Shown one piece after another: positions 18,732 through 27,512 of a stretch of DNA of 59,036 nucleotides. A program made the translations under genes and the position numbers. A model generated the notes under the pieces. That model had not been told where the DNA came from. It did not search any database and saw nothing but the letters and a program-made list of their open reading frames with translations. Where the stretch lies: assembly GCA_012519695.1 (NCBI GenBank), contig JAAYPT010000032.1, forward strand, positions 1 to 59,036. The letters are read 5' to 3'. Position 1 is the stretch's first letter. Each line of letters opens with the position of its first letter. The DNA is from Clostridiales bacterium (GTDB lineage Bacteria; Bacillota; Clostridia; Lachnospirales; Lachnospiraceae).

Positions 18732-19151
18732 ATGGAAAAATTAAAAACTTACACACACAAAGTACAATATTACGAAACAGATGCAATGGCAATCGTACAT
18801 CATTCCAATTATATACGTTGGTTTGAAGAAGCCAGACTGGATTATCTGGAACAGATAGGTCTTCCTTATGATGAAATTGAAAGACGCCAGATTATGATTC
18901 CGGTATTGGGAGCAGCCTGTCAGTATCGACAAGCAGTTCGATTTGGAGAAACAGTGTGGATTGATACTGTGGTTACCCGTTTTAACGGCTTGAAGTTTAC
19001 TGTGGCTTATAAAGTATATGATGAGACACGCAAGATACTGCATGCAGAAGGCACCACAGAACACTGCTTTTTAGATGCACAGTTTCGACCAATCCGGTTA
19101 AAGAAAGTAGCACCGGATATTTATGAGAAATTTTCCGCTTGCGTTGAATAA
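18732..19151 (+). CDS. Acyl-CoA thioesterase, YbgC/4HBT hot-dog family
   Basis: 139-residue hot-dog protein. The catalytic stretch YYETDAMAIVHHSNYIRWFEEAR (residues about 12-34) contains the Asp and the HHSNY signature of 4-hydroxybenzoyl-CoA-type thioesterases; EGTTEHCFLD is the following core strand. It should hydrolyse a short acyl-CoA; the substrate is not predictable. The ATG at 18732 fits the family N-terminus exactly, but lacks a ribosome site. Confidence 0.88.
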   Translation: MEKLKTYTHKVQYYETDAMAIVHHSNYIRWFEEARLDYLEQIGLPYDEIERRQIMIPVLGAACQYRQAVRFGETVWIDTVVTRFNGLKFTVAYKVYDETRKILHAEGTTEHCFLDAQFRPIRLKKVAPDIYEKFSACVE

Positions 19152-19244
19152 AAGCGGAAAAGGCAATTTTTTTGATAAAAGATTGCATAATGGACAGAAT
19201 GGTATTATAATAAGGAACATGTTAAAAACGAAGGAGGTAACGAA

Positions 19245-19445
19245 ATGGCACAGGTAACCAAAGACACAATGATTGGTGAATTACTTCAGATTGATGAAAA
19301 TGTTGCACCAATTCTTTTAGAGATTGGTATGCATTGCCTTGGCTGCCCATCTTCTCAGATGGAAACAATTGCAGAAGCTGCAATGGTACACGGCATTGAT
19401 CCAGAGGCATTAGTAAATAGAATTAATGACTTTTTAGCAAAATAA
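19245..19445 (+). CDS. DUF1858 redox-disulfide protein
   Basis: 66-residue protein matching the DUF1858 / hybrid-cluster-associated family. The core VAPILLEIGMHCLGCPSSQMETI holds the CxxC pair that is proposed to act as a redox disulfide. AAGGAGGT precedes the ATG. It forms its own short unit with a terminator downstream. No hybrid-cluster protein gene is adjacent. Confidence 0.85.
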   Translation: MAQVTKDTMIGELLQIDENVAPILLEIGMHCLGCPSSQMETIAEAAMVHGIDPEALVNRINDFLAK

Positions 19446-19457
19446 TAAGTTGATGCA

Positions 19458-19502
19458 AAAGTGGCTGTCACTTCTAATTGGAAGAGGCAGCCATTTTTAT
19501 CT
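19458..19502 (+). terminator. Terminator after the DUF1858 gene
   Basis: TGGCTG and CAGCCA frame a partly paired stem, followed by TTTTTAT. Confidence 0.7.
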
Positions 19503-20310
19503 TTTTATCTGTTTTTGTATTTTGATAAGAAATCTGTTCGTGAATAAGATTTTCCCATCTCAATTTATTTTTAGTTTTTTGCGAACCTCCTTTCTGAATT
19601 AAAATATGTGTGATATATTAGCTGTCGTAAGGTATCCAGATTACCTTGCGAAAAAGATTGTTTTTCTACTGTTCCCAAATGATTCCCGTTTTGCCAGCAC
19701 GCAATAATTTTTATGTTATAAGTTAAAGGAACAATTTTCCGATATGAAAAGAGTGAAAATTTACTTATAAATAGTTTGGAAGTAAAGGCAACATAGTCCA
19801 ATGTTGCAAAAGAATATCGGATAGAAAAACAAAATAGAGATGAAATTGAAAATATCTGACACAGACTGCATAAAATAATTTTAGTAATCATATATATAAT
19901 ATAAAATAGGGAAAATATGATTCTCTGGAAAAACGAGACATAACACGCTTTGCGAGTTTTCTCGTTATTGCGGTGCTTCTGGAATGTTCATGCAAGCATG
20001 TCATTCTCATCGCTACCTGCGTAAATCATAGACTCATCCGTGGGGATGAGAAAGAATAAAAAGACCTATTTATGAGGTTGTGTGTTATAGTGATTCCTTT
20101 CTGTCTGAGCCAGAAAAACATCTCTTGCTATGTTATACACAAAACTGTCGAAAAAAACAATGCTTTTTGTAGAATTTTTAGAAATTTAATAGTTTTTTAA
20201 TAAAATATAGGGGAGTTCAACTTGACGAAAGGTTATAATATGTAATATACTTTGTTTACTCAAAAGTATATTAATTCCTGATGTGTAACATGAAAGAAGG
20301 AAGTGATTAT
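19503..20310. other. Gene-poor intergenic stretch of about 800 bp
   Basis: No gene is supported here. Visible content: an unremarkable 106-codon minus-strand frame (19571-19891) with no recognisable domain, a hairpin-forming stretch near 19931-19967 (AACGAGA with TCTCGTT), an ATCGCTACCTGCGTAAA motif near 20009 that recalls CTCGCTACTCGCGTAAA at 18310, and the mecA promoter at its right end. It may be remnant DNA or carry an untranslated RNA. Confidence 0.5.
20222..20251 (+). promoter_or_regulatory. Promoter of the MecA-like gene
   Basis: TTGACG (20222-20227), an 18-bp spacer and TATACT (20246-20251), giving a leader of about 50 nt. Confidence 0.6.
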
Positions 20311-21111
20311 ATGAAAATTGAAAAAGTAAGTGAGAATCAGATTCGATGCACCCTTACCAAGGAAGACTTGGCAGATCGTCAGATTAAGCTAAGTGAATTA
20401 GCATATGGAACGGAGAAGGCAAAGGCACTTTTTCGGGATATGATGCAGCAGGCAGCATATGAATGTGGATTTGAAGCAGAAGATATACCGCTGATGATTG
20501 AAGCGATTCCGTTGTCAGCAGACACCATAATTTTGATTATTACAAAGGTTGAATATCCGGATGAACTGGACACAAGATTTTCCCAGTTTGCACCGGGGGA
20601 TACCGTGGAAGAGACGCAAGAAGCATTTGATAATGAAGAAGGCGAGAAGATTTACGAGGCTGCCGGAGCAGATGATATCTTAGACTTGTTCCGCAAGATT
20701 CAGGCAGAACATAAGAAAGCGGAAGATTTAAGAAAGGCAAATCAATTTGTTCCGTTAGGAAAGGCAATCAATGGAGAAAAGCCAGAAGAACAGCCGGCAG
20801 AGGAAACAGTGGTAGTAGACATTACCAAGCTGTTTGTATTTGAAGGATTTGATGAAGTAAATCGTCTTGCACATGTGCTGAAGGGATTTTACAACGGCTG
20901 CAACGTATTGTATAAAAATCGATTAAACCGCAAGTACTATCTGGTGGTTAGTAAGAGCCAGCATAGTCCGGAAGAATTTAACAAAGTATGCAATATTTTG
21001 TCGGAGTACGCACATCAGGAAAAATATTCCAATGCAATCAAAGCATATTTTGAAGAGCATTATGATATTATATTGAAAGAAAATGCATTGCAGATATTGA
21101 GTGAAATATAG
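20311..21111 (+). CDS. mecA: MecA-type adaptor protein for ClpC
   Basis: 266-residue adaptor that delivers substrates to the ClpC/ClpP protease. The N-terminal domain begins MKIEKVSENQIRCTLTKEDL and a charged linker (about residues 100-165) leads to the C-terminal ClpC-binding domain (KLFVFEGFDEVNRLAHVL, then YYLVVSKSQHSPEEFNKVC). An ATG exists at 20281, but AGAAGGAAGTG is placed for the ATG at 20311, which also gives the family N-terminus. Its client here could be competence, biofilm or sporulation factors; none is encoded nearby. Confidence 0.85.
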   Translation: MKIEKVSENQIRCTLTKEDLADRQIKLSELAYGTEKAKALFRDMMQQAAYECGFEAEDIPLMIEAIPLSADTIILIITKVEYPDELDTRFSQFAPGDTVEETQEAFDNEEGEKIYEAAGADDILDLFRKIQAEHKKAEDLRKANQFVPLGKAINGEKPEEQPAEETVVVDITKLFVFEGFDEVNRLAHVLKGFYNGCNVLYKNRLNRKYYLVVSKSQHSPEEFNKVCNILSEYAHQEKYSNAIKAYFEEHYDIILKENALQILSEI

Positions 21112-21116
21112 GAAAC

Positions 21117-21148
21117 AAAGCCCCTTGTGCTCATGCATGAGGGGCTTT
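21117..21148 (+). terminator. Terminator after mecA
   Basis: AAAGCCCCT and AGGGGCTTT form a stem right after the stop codon; the T-run is short. Confidence 0.7.
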
Positions 21149-21203
21149 ATCATGTATTATAGGAAAGACTTATTATGAACAAGGGAGTACATAGGAGGAT
21201 ATT

Positions 21204-23027
21204 ATGGCAGAAATAGACAGATCAACGCCAAAGGCTAATGTAAAAAAAGGTGCAACTAGAAGACCTATAAACAATAAAAGGCAACAGAAAAATAATCATT
21301 CTGTGATTATTGCAGCTGTTTTTATTGTAGGAGTGATTCTAATTGCGGGAATAAGCTTGTTAGTGAAAAAGTACAGTCCGAGCAAGGAGCGAGTGAACTT
21401 AAATAGTTATTACAATGTACAAAACGAAGAGGATATGGCGATTGTGGTAGACAATCAGCGACTGGAGGATGTAGCAAAGAACTGGGAAGGACATGTGTAT
21501 TTGGAGTATCAGACGGTACACGATTATTTGAATGAACGTTTTTACTGGGATGCCAATGAAAATATTTTACGCTATGTAACGCCGACAGATGTAATATCCG
21601 TAAATGCCGGAGAACAGAGTTATATGGTTACAAAATCCAGTGAGAATACAGACTATACCATTGTAAAAGTGGATGCTGATAAGATGTATATTGCGTTGGA
21701 TTTTGTACAAAAGTATACAGAATATCCGGCAATCAGCTATAAAGTATATGAAAAACCGAACCGTGTTGCAATTGAAAGTAAAGGTGGTACCATAAAGACG
21801 ACAGAAGTAAAACGCAGTACAGAAATTCGCCAGAAGGGCGGTATTAAGAGTCCAATCGTTGTAGACGTGGAAAAGGGAGCTACGGTAACAATTCTTGAGA
21901 GCGGTAACGATTGGGATAAAGTTTGCACACAGGATGGTATGATTGGTTATATAAGAAATAACAAACTGGGTAGCGAACAGAAAACCACTGTGAAAGCCAA
22001 AGGTGAGCAACCGGTATTTAATCATTTGTTAAAAGATAAGACCATCAGTATGGGATGGCATCAGGTAACCAATCAAGATGGAAATAAGAAAGTTGCCAAT
22101 GTATTGCAATCTACCAAAGGGATAAATGTATTGTCTCCCACATGGTTCTATTTAAATGATAATGACGGAAATATCTATTCCCTGGCAAATCATGATTATG
22201 TAAATTACTGTCATCAGCAGGGCGTGGAAGTGTGGGCGTTAATTAGTAACTTGGAGAATTCAGAAGTAGATACCACTTATGTATTAACCCACACATCGGT
22301 GAGAGATAAACTAGTAAATCAGATTATTGCATCGGCAATAGAATATAACTTAGACGGAATTAACTTAGACTTTGAAGCTTTAGCGGGTGAAGTGGGTGAC
22401 GCTTATATCCAGTTTATTCGAGAATTGTCAATTAAGTGCGAAAACAATAATATTGTATTGTCGGTTGACAACTATGTGCCGTCTTCGTATACTGCTTTTT
22501 ATAATCGAAGCGAGCAGGCATTGTTTGCAGACTATATAGTAATTATGGCATATGATGAACATACCAGAGCATCGGAAGATGTAGGGTCAGTAGCGTCTAT
22601 TGGATTTGTGAAAAAAGGAGTAGAAGACACACTGGCAGAAGTTCCGGCAAATCAGACAATTCTTGGTATGCCATTTTACACAAGAGTATGGGAACTGACA
22701 GCGAAAGATGGCGCAGGAGAAGATGTGGAGTCTGCATCGGAAGACTACCTGCCATATACTTTTACCTGTAGCGAAGAAGGAATGCAAACCGTAGAAAATC
22801 GTTACACAGTAAATGGAGCACAGCCAACATGGGATGATACCACAGGACAGTATTATGTAGAGTATGAAAATAGTGGAAAAACCTATAAAATATGGATTGA
22901 AAATGAAGCGTCTTTAGAAGAAAAATTAAAAGTTATGAAAGACAATTCTCTTGCGGGAGCAGCTTACTGGAAGTTGGGATTTGAACGGGCAACAGCCTGG
23001 GATACCATAATAAAATATGTAAATTAG
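21204..23027 (+). CDS. Membrane-anchored glycoside hydrolase family 18 protein
   Basis: 607-residue envelope protein. A signal-anchor helix (about residues 32-54) is followed by a copper-amine-oxidase-N-like beta domain (about 70-195), an SH3-like domain (VDVEKGATVTILESGNDWDK, about 215-255) and a GH18 barrel (about 275-605). The GH18 motif LDGINLDFEAL supplies the catalytic Glu, and YIVIMAYDEH the next active-site strand. Firmicutes relatives such as YaaH/YdhD act on peptidoglycan, often in spores. It probably cleaves wall glycans outside the cell. GGAGG precedes the ATG. Confidence 0.88.
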   Translation: MAEIDRSTPKANVKKGATRRPINNKRQQKNNHSVIIAAVFIVGVILIAGISLLVKKYSPSKERVNLNSYYNVQNEEDMAIVVDNQRLEDVAKNWEGHVYLEYQTVHDYLNERFYWDANENILRYVTPTDVISVNAGEQSYMVTKSSENTDYTIVKVDADKMYIALDFVQKYTEYPAISYKVYEKPNRVAIESKGGTIKTTEVKRSTEIRQKGGIKSPIVVDVEKGATVTILESGNDWDKVCTQDGMIGYIRNNKLGSEQKTTVKAKGEQPVFNHLLKDKTISMGWHQVTNQDGNKKVANVLQSTKGINVLSPTWFYLNDNDGNIYSLANHDYVNYCHQQGVEVWALISNLENSEVDTTYVLTHTSVRDKLVNQIIASAIEYNLDGINLDFEALAGEVGDAYIQFIRELSIKCENNNIVLSVDNYVPSSYTAFYNRSEQALFADYIVIMAYDEHTRASEDVGSVASIGFVKKGVEDTLAEVPANQTILGMPFYTRVWELTAKDGAGEDVESASEDYLPYTFTCSEEGMQTVENRYTVNGAQPTWDDTTGQYYVEYENSGKTYKIWIENEASLEEKLKVMKDNSLAGAAYWKLGFERATAWDTIIKYVN

Positions 23028-23045
23028 AGTAGTAAACTTATAGTG

Positions 23046-23087
23046 AAAAGCGTCTATTTTCTATTAAATTAGAAAATGGGCGTTTTT
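23046..23087 (+). terminator. Terminator after the GH18 gene
   Basis: AAAAGCGTCTATTTTCTA pairs with TAGAAAATGGGCGTTTTT, with one wobble or mismatch, and ends in Ts. Confidence 0.8.
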
Positions 23088-23104
23088 CTTATGCTATAAA
23101 AATG

Positions 23105-23151
23105 TTGACAAAACGAAAATAAAATATATAATTAAACCGTGAGTTTAATTA
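23105..23151 (+). promoter_or_regulatory. Promoter with overlapping TetR operator
   Basis: TTGACA (23105-23110), a 16-bp spacer and TATAAT (23127-23132). A perfect inverted repeat, TAATTAAAC - CGTGA - GTTTAATTA (23129-23151), overlaps the -10 box. This is the expected place for the TetR protein encoded just downstream to repress its own operon. Confidence 0.75.
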
Positions 23152-23167
23152 AAGAGGAGGAAACAAC

Positions 23168-23812
23168 GTGGCAAGACGAAAAAAAGAGCCAAGAGCGGTA
23201 CATAGACAAAATATAGCAACGGCAGCAGAGGAACTGTTTACCAAAAAAGGAATTGAAGCAACATCCATGGATGAAATAGCCCAAAAGGCAGGGTATAGTA
23301 AAGCAACATTGTATGTATATTTTCAAAATAAGGAAGAGATTGTAGGGCTATTAGTATTAGAGAGTATGAAAAAGCTATATGACTACATAGTGGGAGCAAT
23401 TCAGGAAGAGAAGAGCATGCGAGAACGATACTTGCTGATTTGCCAAGGACTTGTGCGATATCAGGAAAAATATCCATTTTATTTTCAGATTGTATTGAAA
23501 GGAATTAATGTGAACTTTGAACAAGAGGAGTGCTTGCCGGAAGAAGAGGAAACATTTCGAATTGGTGAAGAACTGAATCTGGTGTTAAAAAAGTTTGTGG
23601 AAGAGGGAATTGCAGCGGGGGAATTTCGTCAGGAAATTAATAGTATATCAACCGTATTTGCGTTTTGGGGAATGTTATCCGGTTTAATACAGTTAGCTGT
23701 CAATAAAGAAGAATATATCAAAAAGGCAATGAATCAGACAAAACAGGAATTTTTGCAAAATGGATTTGATACATTGTACCACACAATTGCCAAGGAGAAA
23801 CAGGATGAATAA
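23168..23812 (+). CDS. TetR-family transcriptional regulator
   Basis: 214-residue repressor. The N-terminal helix-turn-helix is typical (ATAAEELFTKKGIEATSMDEIAQKAGYSKATLY in the family pattern, residues about 17-50), followed by a helical ligand-binding domain. The start is GTG at 23168 behind AGAGGAGG. It overlaps the flavodoxin gene by 8 bp, so it leads a redox operon. The inverted repeat in its promoter suggests autoregulation. The inducer is unknown. Confidence 0.9.
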   Translation: MARRKKEPRAVHRQNIATAAEELFTKKGIEATSMDEIAQKAGYSKATLYVYFQNKEEIVGLLVLESMKKLYDYIVGAIQEEKSMRERYLLICQGLVRYQEKYPFYFQIVLKGINVNFEQEECLPEEEETFRIGEELNLVLKKFVEEGIAAGEFRQEINSISTVFAFWGMLSGLIQLAVNKEEYIKKAMNQTKQEFLQNGFDTLYHTIAKEKQDE

Positions 23813-24374
23813 GAAAAAGATGGTTGCAATTTTGGGTAGTCCCCATAAAAATGGAGTGGTAAGTCAGATGCTACAATGTGCCACAAAAGCAGCACAAGGA
23901 GCGGGCTGGGAAGTAGAAGAGATAAATCTTTATGAAAAAGAAATCGGATTTTGTCAAGGGTGCCGGGTATGCCTTGACACACAAGAATGTGTAAAAAAAG
24001 ACGATATTCAAAAAATAGCAAATTCCTTACGCAAAAGTGATGCAGTAGTGTTAGCGGCACCTGTTTATTGGGCAAATGTGCCGGCGGTTGTAAAAAATAT
24101 GTTTGACAGACTACTGGGAGTGGCAATGGAGGAAACCGCTACTTTTCCCAAAGGCAGACTTCCGGGGAAAAAATATTTTTTCCTTACTGCCTGTAACACC
24201 CCATCACCTTTTTCGTGGATAGCAGGACAAAGCCGAGGGGCAAAACGGGTGGTAAAGGAGTTTTTTAAGACAGCAGGTATGAAATGTGGAGGAACTTTCG
24301 TCTGTGCCAATACCGGAAAAAGCAAAGAAATACCGGAAAAATTGAAGAAAAAGCTACAAAGGAGATTTGGATAA
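23805..24374 (+). CDS. NAD(P)H-dependent FMN reductase, flavodoxin-like fold
   Basis: 189-residue iron-sulfur-flavoprotein-type or NADPH:FMN reductase. VAILGSPHKNGVVSQM is the FMN phosphate loop; FCQGCRVCLDTQECVKKDD has the CxxC..C set common in this family; AAPVYWANVPAVVKNMFDRLLG is the second FMN contact. The ATG at 23805 follows AAGGAG, and an upstream in-frame start at 23760 would lie inside tetR. With its TetR controller and the FMN-binding protein downstream it looks like a quinone, nitro-compound or other electrophile response unit. Confidence 0.85.
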   Translation: MNKKKMVAILGSPHKNGVVSQMLQCATKAAQGAGWEVEEINLYEKEIGFCQGCRVCLDTQECVKKDDIQKIANSLRKSDAVVLAAPVYWANVPAVVKNMFDRLLGVAMEETATFPKGRLPGKKYFFLTACNTPSPFSWIAGQSRGAKRVVKEFFKTAGMKCGGTFVCANTGKSKEIPEKLKKKLQRRFG

Positions 24375-24377
24375 AAG

Positions 24378-25043
24378 ATGGGTATTGTTTTAGGGTATAT
24401 AAGTTTTTTATGTGTCATCTTATTGTTACTAAAATTAGTGACACGAAAATTACAATGGAAAAAAATAGATAGAATATTGATGAGAGGGCATAAATGGATA
24501 TGTGGAGTATTGGTAGTAAGCTGTTTTGCTCATGTGATATGTGTGATTCCGGTATTGGGAAATCGCGATAAGTGGGTGCGAATTACAGGAGTGATAGCCA
24601 CGATTCTTATTATAGCAATTATAGTGTTTTGTCATATTATGAAAAAAAGAGAACAAAAACTTCGTTGGCATCGGATATTGTCGTTGGCAATGCTGGTAAT
24701 GGTGATTAGCCATGTAGTGGTAAGTATTGTGGATTTCAACAGCTATCAGAATAAGGTAGAAAACATTCAGATTGAGGGAATGGATGCTTCCGGAGTTGCA
24801 AACGGAACTTATAGAGGAAAATATGATGTGGGGTATATTTGTGCAGAAGTAGAAGTTACTGTAGAGAATGAAAAAATCACCCATATCGAATTGGTACAAC
24901 ATAAAAATGAAAGAAGAAAACCAGCAGAAAAAGTAGTAGATGAAATCCTAAAAGAACAACGGACAGATGTGGATGAGATAACAGGAGCTACCAATTCTAG
25001 CAAAGTGATAAAAAAGGCAGTAGAAGAAGCACTGCAAAATTGA
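24378..25043 (+). CDS. Membrane protein with C-terminal FMN-binding domain
   Basis: 221-residue protein. Four hydrophobic helices (about residues 4-20, 38-58, 68-90, 100-122) form a membrane part that recalls ferric-reductase/cytochrome-b-like modules. The C-terminal FMN_bind domain (about 138-220) starts NGTYRGKYDVGY and holds DEITGATNSS, the motif in which the Thr can carry covalently bound FMN, as in NqrC/RnfG. The protein is probably an electron-transfer partner of the adjacent flavodoxin-like reductase. ATG at 24378 is 3 bp after the previous stop; its AAAGGAG site is rather distant. Confidence 0.8.
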   Translation: MGIVLGYISFLCVILLLLKLVTRKLQWKKIDRILMRGHKWICGVLVVSCFAHVICVIPVLGNRDKWVRITGVIATILIIAIIVFCHIMKKREQKLRWHRILSLAMLVMVISHVVVSIVDFNSYQNKVENIQIEGMDASGVANGTYRGKYDVGYICAEVEVTVENEKITHIELVQHKNERRKPAEKVVDEILKEQRTDVDEITGATNSSKVIKKAVEEALQN

Positions 25044-25096
25044 ATATTTTTTCCAAAGCTTCATATCTTTAATTAAGAAGATACTTAGGTGAGAAT

Positions 25097-25798
25097 ATGA
25101 AGAAAAAAATGGAACTTATTATGGCTGTCATCGTACTGGTGGGAGCCTATTTTTTGGCAAAAGAAGGAGGAGCTTACATTGTAGAAAGCAAAAAAGCAGA
25201 AGAGGGGAAAATCTGTATTGTGGTGGATGCAGGGCATGGAGGGATGGACCCGGGAAAGATAGGTATTAATAAGGAAAAAGAAAAAGATATTAATCTGAAA
25301 ATAGCCAAAAAACTAAAAAAGCTGTTAGAAAAAGACGGGATAGAAGTAGTTATGACTCGAACGGATGAAAATGGATTGTATAGTGAAAGTTCCAATAATA
25401 AAAAGGTAGAAGATATGCGAAAACGGTGTGAGATTATTGAAGAAGCAAAGCCGGTGTTTACCGTGAGTATACATCAAAACAGTTATTCGGAAGAATATGT
25501 AAAGGGGGCGCAGGTCTTTTACTATGGAGAATCAGCAGAGGGAAAACAGTTGGCAGAAACCTTACAAAGTGTTTTGATAGAACAATTAGATCCCTCCAAT
25601 CACCGACAGGCAAAAGCAAATGAAAGTTATTATCTATTAAAAAAGACTTCCAGTCCCACTGTTATTGTGGAGTGCGGATTTTTGAGTAATTCTCAGGAAG
25701 CAGCACTTTTGGCAACCAAGGAATATCAGGAAAAGGTGGCAGAAGCTGTACATAGCGGCATTGTACAATACCTACATCCAGAGCAGGAAAAACAATGA
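25097..25798 (+). CDS. N-acetylmuramoyl-L-alanine amidase, CwlD-like
   Basis: 233-residue amidase_3 zinc enzyme that removes stem peptides from peptidoglycan. A signal-anchor helix (residues about 5-22) leads to the catalytic domain, with zinc ligands in DAGHGGMDPG (His), KEKDINL (Glu) and VSIHQNS (His) and the catalytic Glu in VIVECGFLSN. Length and the absence of wall-binding repeats match CwlD, which makes the muramic-lactam of spore cortex, so the organism may sporulate. Confidence 0.88.
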   Translation: MKKKMELIMAVIVLVGAYFLAKEGGAYIVESKKAEEGKICIVVDAGHGGMDPGKIGINKEKEKDINLKIAKKLKKLLEKDGIEVVMTRTDENGLYSESSNNKKVEDMRKRCEIIEEAKPVFTVSIHQNSYSEEYVKGAQVFYYGESAEGKQLAETLQSVLIEQLDPSNHRQAKANESYYLLKKTSSPTVIVECGFLSNSQEAALLATKEYQEKVAEAVHSGIVQYLHPEQEKQ

Positions 25799-25867
25799 AA
25801 TAGTTGCGAAAATCTAAGAACGTGTTATACTTAGAAACATAATATGTAAAAATGGGATAGTGAAATT

Positions 25868-26923
25868 ATGAAGACGGTAATAGAAAAAATAACAGAACAG
25901 TTAACAGAAGAAGATAAAAAGAAAATAGAAGCAGCAGGGGATATTTTAAAACAAGGTGGCTTGGTAGCATTTCCAACGGAGACAGTATACGGACTTGGAG
26001 CAGATGCGCTGAATCCGGAAGCCTCCAAGAAAATTTATGCAGCAAAGGGCCGCCCATCAGATAATCCGCTGATTGTGCATATTTCTAATATGAAGGCTCT
26101 GGAGAAGATTACGTCGGAAATACCGGAAAAGGCAAAGAAAATGGCAAAAGAATTCTGGCCGGGACCATTGACTATGATTTTTCCAAAGAGCGAACAGGTT
26201 CCTTTAGAAACAACCGGAGGACTGGAAACCGTTGCTGTTCGTATGCCAAATCATCCCATTGCACTGGCGTTGATTGATGCCGGGGGCGGATATATCGCAG
26301 CACCAAGTGCCAACACATCAGGAAAGCCAAGTCCCACAAAGGCAGAACATGTAGCGTTGGATATGGATGGAAAGATTCCTATGATTTTGGATGGAGGGGC
26401 AGTTGGCATTGGGATAGAGTCTACCATTGTGGATTTTTCAACAGAAATACCAATGATTTTACGACCGGGATATATTACACCGGAAATGATTCAAAAAGTA
26501 ATTGGAGAAGTGAAGATGGATCCGGGACTTTCTATGGATGATCCTACAGCACATCCAAAGGCACCGGGAATGAAGTACAAGCATTATGCTCCAAAGGCAG
26601 ATTTGATACTGGTAAATGGGGCACAAGAGAAGGTAATACAAAAAATCAATGAACTGGTTAGCATGGCGCAAGAGTCCGGAAAGAAAACGGGGGTTATCGG
26701 AACGGACGAAACATGCGGACGATATCAGGCTGGAATTGTAAAAAGTATTGGAACCAGAAGTGAGGAAGATACTATAGCCCGTCATTTATATGGAATTTTG
26801 CGAGAATTTGATGATTTAGATGTGGACGTTATTTATTCAGAAAGTTTTTCCACACCGAGAATTGGGCAGGCTATTATGAATCGTATGTTAAAAGCGGCAG
26901 GACATCAGGTAATTGAAGTGTAG
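25868..26923 (+). CDS. Threonylcarbamoyl-AMP synthase, Sua5 type
   Basis: 351-residue Sua5/YwlC. It makes threonylcarbamoyl-AMP from Thr, bicarbonate and ATP for the t6A37 modification of ANN-decoding tRNAs. The YrdC domain carries GGLVAFPTETVYGLGADAL and KGRPSDNPLIVH; the GMKYKHYAPKADLILV linker and C-terminal Sua5 domain (about 235-350) distinguish it from the short TsaC. It heads the usual Firmicutes run of sua5, a low-molecular-weight phosphatase and upp. Confidence 0.95.
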   Translation: MKTVIEKITEQLTEEDKKKIEAAGDILKQGGLVAFPTETVYGLGADALNPEASKKIYAAKGRPSDNPLIVHISNMKALEKITSEIPEKAKKMAKEFWPGPLTMIFPKSEQVPLETTGGLETVAVRMPNHPIALALIDAGGGYIAAPSANTSGKPSPTKAEHVALDMDGKIPMILDGGAVGIGIESTIVDFSTEIPMILRPGYITPEMIQKVIGEVKMDPGLSMDDPTAHPKAPGMKYKHYAPKADLILVNGAQEKVIQKINELVSMAQESGKKTGVIGTDETCGRYQAGIVKSIGTRSEEDTIARHLYGILREFDDLDVDVIYSESFSTPRIGQAIMNRMLKAAGHQVIEV

Positions 26924-26939
26924 AATGGAAGGAAGCAGA

Positions 26940-27512
26940 ATGAAGAAATACAAGAAAGTAATTTTTGTATGTGACAGCGGAACTGCACGAGCACCTATGG
27001 CAGAAGCAATCATGAAAGAATATATGATAAAATATCCGTTGGAAATTGAAAGTCGTGGTCTGGTGGTACTTTTTCCAGAACCATTAAATCAAAAGGCGGA
27101 GGCAGTTTTGATTAGTAATGGAATCAATGTAGAAAATCAAATGTCATGTCAATTAGAGCAGGAAGATTTAACACCGGAACATCTCATCATAGCCATGGGA
27201 GAGGAACAAAGGCAAAAGATTATAGAAAATTATGAAATTCCGGAGGGAATGGATCTTGCAGTATTAAATGAGCTGACAGGAGACGAACTGGAAATTATTA
27301 ATCCATATGGCGGAACATTGCAGGCATATGGACTTTGTTGTGAAACGTTGAATAAGACGATAAAGAAATTGGTAAATTTAGTAAATGAAGCAAATGAAGC
27401 AAATGAAGCAAATGAAGCCAATGAAGAAGAAAATGAAGATAATAATGAAATAGAAGGAGGCGATGTGAATGGGGAAAGTAACAGTAATGAGTCATCCGTT
27501 AATCCAGCATAA
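26940..27512 (+). CDS. Low-molecular-weight protein phosphatase-like, with repeat tail
   Basis: 190-residue LMW-PTP family protein (YwlE-like, protein-arginine or tyrosine phosphatase). The catalytic loop C-x5-R is [16 protein letters not shown]. The general-acid Asp region near residue 115 is less clear. From about residue 145 the tail is made of repeated Asn-Glu-Ala units, then a Glu/Asn/Ser-rich end, which the family lacks. The last 44 bp overlap upp in another frame. The ATG at 26940 follows GGAAGG and overlaps nothing. The TTG at 26913 lies inside sua5 and is less likely. Confidence 0.75.
   Translation: MKKYKKVIFVCDSGTARAPMAEAIMKEYMIKYPLEIESRGLVVLFPEPLNQKAEAVLISNGINVENQMSCQLEQEDLTPEHLIIAMGEEQRQKIIENYEIPEGMDLAVLNELTGDELEIINPYGGTLQAYGLCCETLNKTIKKLVNLVNEANEANEANEANEEENEDNNEIEGGDVNGESNSNESSVNPA
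27382..27420 (+). repeat. Nine-base tandem repeat in the phosphatase tail
   Basis: About four to five copies of AATGAAGCA (the last degenerate), encoding Asn-Glu-Ala each time. A 9-bp unit changes tail length without shifting frame and could vary between strains. Confidence 0.85.

Noticed and set aside
19505-19558. 17-codon minus-strand frame downstream of an AGAAAGGAGG
   Set aside because: The ribosome-site match is about 28 nt from the ATG, too far for initiation.
19571-19891. 106-codon minus-strand frame
   Set aside because: No domain, hydrophobic low-complexity start and no ribosome site; kept only as part of the gene-poor stretch.
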